From assembly GCF_965638725.1 (NCBI RefSeq), contig NC_134958.1:21173964-21237963 (forward strand): DNA of 64,000 nucleotides. The letters are read 5' to 3'. Of this stretch, positions 1-32,891 are shown piece after piece. This DNA is from Aptenodytes patagonicus. Lineage: Eukaryota; Chordata; Aves; Sphenisciformes; Spheniscidae. The notes beneath the pieces were generated by a model. That model ran no database searches. It was given only the letters and a program-made list of their open reading frames with translations, and was not told the origin of the DNA. Positions within the stretch are counted from its first letter, which is position 1. Every line of letters begins with the position of its first letter. A program made the position numbers and the translations under genes.

Positions 1-23288
<23,288 letters not shown>

Positions 23289-23315
23289 GGTTCCACCGCC
23301 CCGGCCCCGCGCAGC

Positions 23316-23325
23316 TCTCGCGAGA
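23316..23325. promoter_or_regulatory. TCTCGCGAGA palindromic promoter element
   Basis: A perfect TCTCGCGAGA, extending to a 14-bp palindrome (23314-23327), located 27 bp upstream of the ETFA start codon. This motif is known in CpG-island promoters of essential and mitochondrial genes, where BANP binds it when unmethylated. Its activity here is inferred from position and exact match. Confidence 0.8.
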
Positions 23326-23348
23326 GCCGCGCCCCACCCCGCCGCCTC

Positions 23349-23371
23349 ATTGGCCGGAGCGGCGGGCCAAT
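23349..23371. promoter_or_regulatory. Opposed CCAAT boxes (NF-Y type)
   Basis: ATTGG at 23349-23353 (CCAAT on the minus strand, ETFA sense) and CCAAT at 23367-23371 (plus strand) lie 60-85 bp upstream of the ETFA ATG. Both cores are followed by GG/CC, as NF-Y prefers. The back-to-back arrangement is compatible with bidirectional initiation. Confidence 0.65.
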
Positions 23372-25411
23372 GGGCAGCGGCGGAGAGTGGCCCGCCCGCG
23401 GCCCGCCCCCGCGAGCTCCGGCCGCGGGGCGGCGAGGGGCGCGCGCGGTGGCGGTTGGCGGGGCTGGCGCGGGGCGGTTGGGGCGGGCGCGCGCGGGCCG
23501 GTCCCTCACTGCGGGCAGCAGAGGACTGGGGTGCATCAACACCGGAACCCGCCGCTGCAGGGGCGGGGCGGCGCTCGCCTCGTGGGACCGCGCGGAGGGC
23601 TCTGCGCCCCCCCCGCCCCCCTCTCGGCCTCCACACCCCCCCGGCTGTCCCGCGGCCCGACAGCTTGCCCTCGCCGTTCGGGCGGTACCAGAAGGCGGAG
23701 CACAATCGCTGCAGTTGTACGGGTGCACGTACAGCGCCAGCGGAGCGCCTCGAGAGGAAACGGGCACCGGTCCGCCTCGCAGCACGTGCGCCTTCCCGCC
23801 CAGACCGACTCGTCACCGACACCAGCCTTCTCCGGCCTCCTCTTCCCTTCTGTCCCTGCACCGTTTCCACAAAGAGTTAAAGCCCGTTAAAGAGAAGAAA
23901 ACGACAGGAAGCGGAGTTATGCGTGCAAATGCCTATGCTCCAGACCAAATCCTACCCCAAGCCAATAAAAACGCGCCTTGCGAAGAAAAAGAAGGGAAAA
24001 GTCTTCATTTGCGGCTGTGGAGCCAGCAGAAGCCTGGGAGGCCATGGCCAGCACGGGCAGGCTGCCAGCCTGACCCTGGGGGTATGCCCAGGCCCGGGGC
24101 TGCCTGCGCCTTGCCAGATTCCCCCAGCGTTAGACACGCAGTGAGAGCAAAGGGGATAACATGGGGACGGAGCGTGTGGCGCACAGGAGAGGCCAGACAT
24201 CATGGCGCTTTCCAAACGCCGCAACCCACCAGTTGTCCGAACGGTCTGACAGCTTCAAAGACCAGTCAGGTAACAGCAGCCCAAGGACGGCATCCCCTCG
24301 CCAGGACAGATTTACGGCTGCCTCACCTTCACCCCTACGCTCGGCCCCGCAACAGGACTGGAGAATAGCTCATTTGCTCTGAATAATTTATAGATCTTTT
24401 TTTATTATTGTTCATTTTTCTGATTTCTCAGAACCACAGCAAAACATTTTGTGCCTGCCACTTCCATGGCACTGGGGTGCTGCAGGGGCCGGGCCAGGCC
24501 AAGCCTCACACTTGTTTCCATACCTCTGGATTTTTTCCAAGTGGCAAGGCAAGGGATTTAAAAATCAATGAAGCAAAATGTTTCAGGCCAAAGTCACTGC
24601 TAAAGTACGTGCTGTGGCTCTCTGAAAGCCTGGTGTCCTGGAAAAGCTGGCAGCAGCCACCACACTGGAACGACCAGTCCACCAGCCCAGGAGCCCCGAG
24701 CGCACATGGATTTGGGATGTTCCCAACCGACTTCCCGTCCTGGAAATCGCTAGATAGCAAGCCACGAATGCAGTTTCTTCCTTCCCATCCTGAAGTGGTT
24801 TAGAGGGGGAAAAAAAAAAAACAACAGGAAAAAAAACCCCTGAACCATTACGGCCATTGCACCGTTCTTCCAAGAATAAGCAGTGATCTGCAGCATGTCA
24901 GTGATTCGTTCTGCATTTCTGAGGCGCCCCGTAGAAAAGCAAGAGGCAAATTGATCAGAAAGGCTCTTTGGCTTTGCCACAGCCTTGGCAGAGGATCACC
25001 TCTAAAATTTATCCTGCCACATGATTTTCACATCAGATGCCAAAAAGTACTACTGCTTTACAGCAAAAGCTAACCAGGTCCAGCAATGCAAGCATCTGAA
25101 TGGACAATTTACTTTGTCTCAAATGCCTCTATAAAGAAGAAAAGCAGCTGTACTGCATATTCCAGCTTTCTGGCCCCAGAGCACTACCTAAACTCCCCAA
25201 GCCCCGAGGGAGGGCTGTGGAGGGAAGAGCTGAAGGAGGTGGCAAACCTCTTTCAGGGCCTGTGCCTGATTATATGGACTGAAGTAGCTCCAGGGCCGCT
25301 CTAACGTCTGCCTGGGCCTGGCTCCACCCCTCAGCCAGTCCCCAAAAAATGAAGAAAATAGAATGAGTGTTTGGGGCTCCTGTGCATCTCCTGGATTGAG
25401 CAAATGACCGG

Positions 25412-25415
<4 letters not shown>

Positions 25416-25444
<29 letters not shown>
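25416..25444. repeat. A29 homopolymer
   Basis: An uninterrupted run of 29 A. It could be the tail of a retroposed sequence, but I do not recognise the ~300 bp preceding it and see no clear target-site duplication. Confidence 0.9.
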
Positions 25445-25446
<2 letters not shown>

Positions 25447-26219
25447 TTTTCATGAAGATGAGGGGAAGGACGATTTTACTGAAGTCACAGGACCCTGAGA
25501 TGGGTTTGAGAAGAGGATAAATAATTGAAGCAGCTCTTTACCGCCAATTTGAGAGATGGTTATGGTGCAGCGTAACTCTTTAGAGATGTGAAGTTTCATA
25601 CAGTACAGAAATCCCTATCTGTACCCTAGGTAATCCAACAAAAGGAACAACAAAAGCAAAATAAGGATACAAAATCAGAACATCCTGGGCATCCTTAATT
25701 TGGCCATTATGTCTTTTTAATTAAGGTGTTTTACTCATTAAAAGCATGGCACGCAATTTCATAATCCTATTTTAAGCTCCAAAACTGAGCTTCCAACGTG
25801 CACATCTCATGGGGATGAAATCTTTAATAAAAAGAAGCTATGCGTGTACACCTAAAAAACCCAAAAGCACAAAAATAAACAAACCTATCTCATTTGAGTT
25901 TGGTTTTTTAATACCTCAGACCAAAACAAAAGTGAGCTACTATCAAAATTGACCTAATTGCATCATAGCTCAGAATAAGTTGATCCTTTCACTATGTATC
26001 TGGCTTAATAGCATATATTGTATTTTCATGAGCAGAGTGACATCGCCACCCTTTAGGTCAGATTTCAAGGTGTAGTGTCACCAATCCAGAAACATGACAG
26101 GCTTTTTATTATGTTTTCTGTTTACAATTTTGATTCAAAACTTCAACAGCACTTCAGATGCACGTAATCCTTATTGAAACTGGCTTGATGCGGATTACAC
26201 CCTGAAGCACAAAGGAAGT

Positions 26220-26560
26220 CTTTATCACTTATGGCCAGTGTTTTAGGAGCTTATAACTGTAATCAGGTAGGGATTATATCAGCATGAATCATATTAGCTG
26301 AATAGCAGCAAAAAGCTTTTTTCTATTTGACCTTCCCACCCAGGGCATGACAATAATAAAAATGGTATAACGTGCAACAAACAGGTGCCGCTGAAGGTGG
26401 AGTTACCATCCACTGCAGGCAGTGGATAGTACTTTGTAATTGGAAAGAAAAATTAGCCATTAATTAGTGGAAGCAGATTCTTGTATGGTGCATTGTTATC
26501 CAGGATTATTTCATTAGGATCTGCTGACCCAATTTCTGCATTGGAAAGGGAATTACATTT
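26220..26560. promoter_or_regulatory. Candidate enhancer block with homeodomain-type motifs
   Basis: AT-rich non-repetitive DNA 6.3-6.6 kb upstream of the ISL2 start. Visible motifs are TTAATTA (26460-26466), several TAAT cores, AATAAAAAT, an E-box CAGGTG near 26382, and a 20-bp inverted repeat with 9-bp arms at 26408-26427. I have no conservation data; enhancer function is inferred from motif density and proximity to a developmental regulator. Confidence 0.35.
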
Positions 26561-29149
26561 TTTCACACTATTGGGAGGGGGGGAAAGGAAAAAGAAAAAA
26601 AAAAGAAATCAATAACACAGATTACTCAAATTTTTAAAAATATGGTTGCAAACGAGCAGGTACCTGTATTGGTATCTCTACAAAAGCCAAATGAAACGAA
26701 AACCACTACAAATACATAATCATGTCTCCACTAGAATCAGATTTTGGTTCCCTTAAAATACATAATTCCTAATTAAAACATATGGAAACCAGCTAATACA
26801 GCCTCATGACTAAGGGATTTAGTGAAGGGCAGGAATTTTTTTATTACTGCTACGATGGTCCCCTCTGTCACGGGTCATCTTTAGCTTACTCCTCCTACAA
26901 TTGCCCTGGGGAAAGCTGACTCAGATAAATTAAAAGAGCTTCATTTGGGAAGCTTCCCCAACACACGAAAGGATTCGCCTCCTAATCTGTCAGAATCCAA
27001 TAACATTAAAGCAACTGCAACCTGCTTATGGCTTAGTGGGGCTCTCTGAGCTGATGGGCAGGACCCGCGGCCCAGCACCAGACGGGCAGCAGCGAGGAGG
27101 GACAGGACAGAAACCCACCTTGGAAGTGGCAGCAGGCGAGATCTCTGCTGCTGAAATATTTTGTGCCCAAGTGCTGCAAGCTCGCATGAACCAAGTGGTT
27201 CAGCCACCCCAGGATGTTGCCCATCACCCTGCACTCACCCCTTCCCCAAGGCCACAAACACGGGGCCCTCTGCACAACATGGGACGCGTCTCCCTGGGGT
27301 CCTGCTCTCTGCTCCTCATCCTCACTGGCACAAAAATACATCTCAACATGTCTGACATTTATAATAAAACACCACCACAGGTGTGCTTAATGCTCTGCCC
27401 AGATCATCTTACAACCACTCACCTGTGTGTCTCAGCTCAGCAGACTGTCTTTCATGAGGCCTTACAGCGGCCCTTTGGAAGGAGACAATGCCATGAGCCC
27501 TATTTCCAAAGTGGGGGACAGAGGAAATGGCTCCCCCAAAGCCACTCCGTAGCAGGGACAACCCTTCTACTGATACTGAGCCTACACAACCACCACAGGC
27601 AGGCATTTTCCCTTTCTTATAAACTCCTCTCACTTGCTAATCATTTTCATGTGCCAATCAAGTAACGAGGGAGTCAGGGAGCAACATCACATCACATTTG
27701 CTGCATATTCCTAGAGAACGAGATCACCAGAGGAGTTAAAGAAGCCCCTTCTGCTGAGGTCACGGGCAAAAAGGGACCCTCATAACCTCCTAGAAGCAAA
27801 GGCTCAGGTTACCTTGGAAGGCAGCTTGTCCTGCCCAGGAGCAGATGTGGTTTGTGTGGAGGACAAGGGAAGCGACACCGGCGGGGACAGCTCTGCTCCT
27901 CTCCTAGTGCAGTCACTTGCAGTGGGTGTTTTGCGACCTGCCGCCCTCCTCCGGCACACAGCTCGCCTTGTCGCTAATGGGAGATGCGTGTAAAATTCTC
28001 TGCCGGGTCATAGCAGCATTATTTTTTAAACAGGTAGCTGCATTTTCTGCCTATTACGCTGCTGGAGAGGAATCCAGATGCCACCGTATTCCCGCTCGTG
28101 CCAGCCCAAGCCATTCCTGCAGAGGCAGGGACAGCCCGCACGTGAAATCACCCCAGGGGAACGGCCCTTTCCACGCCTGCAAGTGCTTCAGGGAAAGTTG
28201 CTTTTTCCTTTTTTCCTTCGGTTTCAGCTCAGTGAATAACACTTCAGTGCTAAGCGCAGCAGCTGTAACAGGCCTCTATTTCCAGTGTTTTGGGACCTGC
28301 TGTATTTATTGCAAAGCCTGTTGGGAGAGGAGCACCTTCTGGTGAAGTTACCTGCAGCTTATGCCACCTGGTGACGAAAGCTAACGCACCTCCCACTTGC
28401 CCTGTCACGAAGTCTAAGATGCTGCAACTTACCTATTGCCTTTAATCCCGCAGCTATTAGCATAATGAGATCCAGTGGCTGGGGGTTGAACTGAAAATAC
28501 ACACTTAATTCGCCATTTCAGTGAAAGTAGTTAACAAGCAGGATGGGTTCGCAGGGAGCGGGGCAGCCTCTCCCACACTGGCAGGCTACATCAAGACCAG
28601 ATGCATCTCTGGGAGACATGACTGAGGTCAACCATAAATGAACGGGCTCACTGCGAGGGGAAAAAATAATAATACTGGGTCCAATTGCATGGTCTGGTAT
28701 GAAGGAGGCCAGATGAGATGGGCCGATGAGTCCTTTCTGCGCTCGTCAACTTTCTGAATCCTTCTTATTTGGAGGGGAAAAAATGGCAAGGCCTCCCTTT
28801 GCCATTTTACCATGGCTGATTCTTAATCAATAGCAGGGCTGGCAGTGGCTCTTGTGCAATACCACTTTCCCCAGAGCTGGGCCCTCTTCCCCTGCAATGC
28901 TCCCAACCCCTGCTGGTCTCAGAAGAATTGAGCCCAAAGCTCCACATAGCAATTCAAATGCATCACCAGACATTAGGCCACCGGGTTAACCACTGTTTAA
29001 TTTCGTCACATTTGTTTGTGAGTTATGTACGTGCCTTTCTTTTGTCAACATCTCCTTTTAAAAAGGATATTGATTTTGTTTTCAAAGGCTCTCAAAAATA
29101 AAATGAATGACTACATTCTAAGGAAGAGTCATTTTCTCAACAGCTGTAA

Positions 29150-29440
29150 ATAATTTATTGTTCGTAACCCACCCAGATCAAAAGATACTTCATCAACTGA
29201 TGTGGCAAAATCTGGTGCAAGCTGCATTTCTATTATCTCAGATCCAATTAACCATTTGGAGCAGACTAAAACATAACTAGATCAATCCAGAATCAGATTA
29301 ATATCCAATCCATAATCACATTAATCACAATCTGTCCATAATTAGCCATCAGATAATCCCATTGGACAGGAGGTGACATGCAGTATCCCATTATCTCATT
29401 AATTATCTATTTTCAGTATCAGACATTGTCCCCAAACACA
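29150..29440. promoter_or_regulatory. Candidate enhancer block dense in GATTA/TAATC motifs
   Basis: Within ~290 bp the sequence contains AGATCAAAAG (TCF/LEF-like), CAGATTAATATCC, CACATTAATCAC, CATAATTAG, GATAATCCC and CATTAATTATC. That is an unusually high density of paired/K50-type and Antp/LIM-type homeodomain sites, plus GATA cores. There is no coding frame and no recognised repeat. It lies ~3.5 kb upstream of the ISL2 start. Function is inferred. Confidence 0.4.
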
Positions 29441-30169
29441 AGGGAATGTTTTTTAAAGGAAAAATGGACAGGGCATTCTCCTTTTGCTACATCTTCCCCA
29501 TTGAAGCCTGCAATGGTTTGACGTTGGAGTTTTACATTTCTTTGTTTTTACGTGTTCTGTTAGAACCAAGAGCTGGTTTTTTGAAAGATGCCATCTTTTT
29601 AAATAAAATATGATTATCTTAGGAAGATGGATAAATAAAACATTTGTTTCATGTGAACAAGTTTATGAAAGAAAAGAAAACCCCTCATCAAAGGTTTTAA
29701 TGGTAACATGATAACAATAGCTTTGCAATGCTAAATCTTATTGCAGATGGTTCCTGTCCTTTTTTGTAATGTAAGTGAAATTGTGTTCCATCTGTTTTAA
29801 TTTTATAATGGACTTAATCCATGGCTGGCTCTGAAAGAATCAGCATTTACTGCCTTTGCAATCTGCTGCAAACAAAAAAATTGTTACCGTTTCCCCCTTC
29901 TAGAGGGAACTTGTATTTCTATTTGGGAGGAAAAACCAAAGAGTTGCTCCGTAGCGAGTGGGAAGCGCTGCTAGCCAGCCTCACCCCGCGGCCAGGCAGC
30001 CCCTGCCAGCTCTCGCACCAAACCCAACCGGAATTGCCCCAAAAGCGGTTGGAAACTCTGGACACTGGGTGGAGGAGAGCAAGGAGTAATCAGCATGGCA
30101 GGAGAGACTGCATTTGGTTTTGACTAGCAAATGCTTCCAGCAGTTCCAAGCAACCTGAAAGCGGTTTTC

Positions 30170-30212
30170 CAGAGGTCCCTCCTGACTTGAATTATTCTGT
30201 GATTTTATGATG
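30170..30212 (+). mobile_element. CR1 3' tip remnant
   Basis: A very short fragment reading AGAGGTCCCTCCTGACTTGA, then TTATTCTGTGATTTTATGATG. This is the last ~40 bp of a CR1 3' end with its terminal 8-bp repeat partly decayed. Small size limits confidence. Confidence 0.6.
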
Positions 30213-31889
30213 TGCTTTCCCTTTACCCCCCCTCAAATGAACCAACAATTAACCTGTTTGTAAAACGTGGTGGTATCAGGCTGGTTTTATGCCTCTTGGC
30301 ATTACCTGTAGTCGTAAAGTTTTTCGCACATCACCTAGAGGAGGTTCAGGGCTTTCAGCATTTCCATGGCAAGTCCTTTTTTGGGGTTTTCTACTGAAGT
30401 GCCCGTGCAGCACTGCCTGCCCCGTTCCTACCTGCCTGATCACAAAGCGAGTCCGGTCCCGCCATACCTGCCCGGGGCAGCGCACTGCTCCGTACTGACA
30501 CAGGTGTGCCCACAGCACAGCTTTGCGCCCGTTTGGAAAAGTTTGGCTGACTCAGCTGTAACCTTTCCTGTTCCTAAGCTGGTGGGGGGTTTGGGAGAGC
30601 AGAGAGGACCCTGCCCTCGAGTGAGAAAAGGGGTGATGCAACATGGAGCATCCCTGCCAAGCTGCTGTAGTCTTAGACGTGTCTCATTCTCCTGTCACTC
30701 TGACATTTTATTTTTGCATTTTATTGTTAACACATGCAGATACTGACTCACTCAGGACTCTGTGGATTCCGGCTCAGGCTGAAGTCACCCTTCTGCACCC
30801 CCTTTCCTGCCAGGAGCCCAGGCACGGGCAGGACACCCCATGCTGCCCACGGTCATGGCAGCGCTGTGGAGGTTTCCCGTCACCCGTCCCACAGGGTCAC
30901 CCCAGTTTGAAGAGCCAGCCAAACTTTTCCAGTGCCCTTCACATCACTCACCTCCCAGCTCAGCTCTGCTGCTGGCAAACAAACCACACTAACGGCAGGC
31001 AGCGGTCGGACCACAAATGCCGATAGGCACCATGACCACCCTGCCACTGCCACACAGGCAGGGGACACGTGGGCTCACCCTGCCCTGAGGATGTCATTGC
31101 CACACCGCACCTCTGCATCTTCGTACATGCAGGGGCTGGCAGGGATGCTAAAATCCCGTGGTGACACATGCCCCTGCTGAAGTGGGTGCCCCAACCACCA
31201 TCCTGCTTCCCGCCTCGGCTCCTGCGCAAACTTAAATGTTTGCTTTCAACATTTGGGGTCCTCAAAGGCGTAGCAGGGGCTGTGGTCAGGCTGGGGAGAG
31301 TGGGCCAACTAGTCAAACGCCGGTTATCCAAATCCTTCTCTCCCCCTCCTCAGCTTCTGGGGTTTCATACCTACAGGGTGCCTGACTCGTACAAAAAACA
31401 AGTGCTTCAGCTGGAAAACTCATCCTGCCCCCCTCCTCCGAGCAAAACGAGCACAGCCTGCCCTTCCTGAGCCAAAATTTAAAGTCACCATGTCCTTCCC
31501 CAGTCGTACAGGTTGGTCTACGCCTGTCAAATTCCATGTGTAAAATTAAAAAGGTGATTGCCTGGGGGAGAGGGACAGAACCGAAGCCCCAAGACAGCAG
31601 CAATCTCAATTCCAGCACGTATAAGCTTCCATAGACCTTTTGAGCCACTCGTGCCGCTGTGCTGCGAAGTCTTTGGGAATTTAAAACTGAGTCACAGGCC
31701 GCTGAAGTGCTCTTCCTATTTTTCCACTAATGCACAGGAAGCCCATGGAGACTGGGCGGAAAGAGGGAGGAAAAATGAATAGAAGGGGTAAAGAAGCAAC
31801 AGGAGAGGTTCAGCTGCAGGAGCAGCACGGGATCAGGTGCATGAAAATGCGGTAAAATACTGTTTTTCCCTCTAATCTCAACCCATCAC

Positions 31890-32833
31890 GCGGCTGCTGC
31901 CCGGGACGGCCACCCCGACCATGCCGGCGGTCCCGTTCGGGTCCGTCGGGGCGGCCGTCCCGCGCGCGCCCCCCAGCAGGGAATCGCTCCGCGGGCGCGC
32001 AGCCTCCAGCCGGCGTCCACCGCGGAGCCCCCTCCCCGTCTGCCGCGGGGATGCGCCTCCGCGCAGCGCCGGGGACGGTCCCGCCGCGCCCGTCCGCGGG
32101 CACCTGCCTGCGGCACGCCGAAACGCAGGGAAAAGGGACAACGAAATAAAAGGCGAAAGAGGCGGGAAAGAACAGGAAAAGGGAAATAAAAGGAGAAAAT
32201 AGAAGGCGAAGTAAAAGTCGAGGAAAATCACGGGGAAAACAGAGGGGAAAAAAGCTGAAACGAATCTCCATCTCCTCGGGCTGCCGATGCCGCCGCCCCC
32301 CTCCCCGTACAGGGACGGGGCGCACGGCGCCGGCCACCGCGCCAGGCGGTCGGAGGGTCCCGCGGGCGGCCGTGGCTGCCGGGGGGCTCCCGCGGCTGCC
32401 CGGAGCGGGGGGCGCCGAGGCGCGCCCCCACCGCCCCCGCGGAGGCGCCTCTCCCGCGGCGCACGGGGCTACCCTCCCTCCCGTCCGAGCCGGCGTCGGG
32501 CCACGCCAAGCCGGGCTCCCGCGGGGCGGCCCGGGAAGTCCGCGCCGCTCCGCGCCGCTCCGCGCCCCGCCGCGCGCCACCGCGCGCCCATTGTTCACCA
32601 CGGCCAATCCGCGGGCGCCCTCCCCGCGGCCGCCAATCGCCTCTGGGGGCCGCGCGGTGAGGTCAGCGCCGCCCCCCCACCCCCCCCGCGGCCGGTGCGC
32701 GCTGACATCACGGCGCGGCCCGGCGGGGCGGGCCCGGGGGGGCGGGCGCGGCCCCCGCCCCGCGCGGCGCGGGTAGTGGTGGAGCGGCGGCGCCGCATCC
32801 CGCATCGCGGCCGGTGCGCAGGGGGCCGCCCGC
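31890..32833 (+). promoter_or_regulatory. ISL2 CpG-island promoter and 5' UTR region
   Basis: A strongly CpG-rich domain begins at about 31.89 kb and runs through the ISL2 start at 32834. It has two CCAAT boxes (32604-32608 and 32633-32637), a CRE-like TGACATCA near 32703, and closely packed GC boxes (32718-32765) immediately before the ATG. No TATA box is evident, so the transcription start cannot be fixed. Long open frames on both strands (for example 31810-33102, minus) are composition artefacts. Confidence 0.8.
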
Positions 32834-32891
32834 ATGGTGGACATCCTCCTCCCGCGGCCGCTCCCGGGCGCCATGGGGGAGCCCTCCAAGA
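32834..32891 (+). CDS. ISL2: ISL2 coding exon 1
   Basis: It encodes [19 protein letters not shown] plus one base. The MVDI and GAMG elements match the islet family N-terminus, although the middle residues differ from the mammalian protein. The donor is GTAAGT at 32892. The reading frame stays open far into the intron, which is a base-composition effect and not coding. Confidence 0.92.

Larger units (their letters stand above)
23701..31880. other. ETFA-ISL2 intergenic region, no gene recognised
   Basis: About 8 kb between the ETFA promoter and the ISL2 CpG domain. Open frames of up to 209 codons (for example 27036-27665) lack recognisable domains, and several overlap other frames on the opposite strand. 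Contents I can support are an A29 run (25.42 kb), a short CR1 3' end (30.17 kb), and two AT-rich blocks with clustered TAAT/GATTA-type motifs (about 26.2-26.6 and 29.15-29.44 kb), listed separately. The interval 24.0-25.3 kb and 27.0-28.4 kb is moderately GC-rich without identifiable features. Confidence 0.65.

Noticed and set aside
27036-27665. 209-codon plus-strand frame in the ETFA-ISL2 interval
   Set aside because: No domain, no codon-usage signal, overlapped by minus-strand frames and no promoter; treated as chance.
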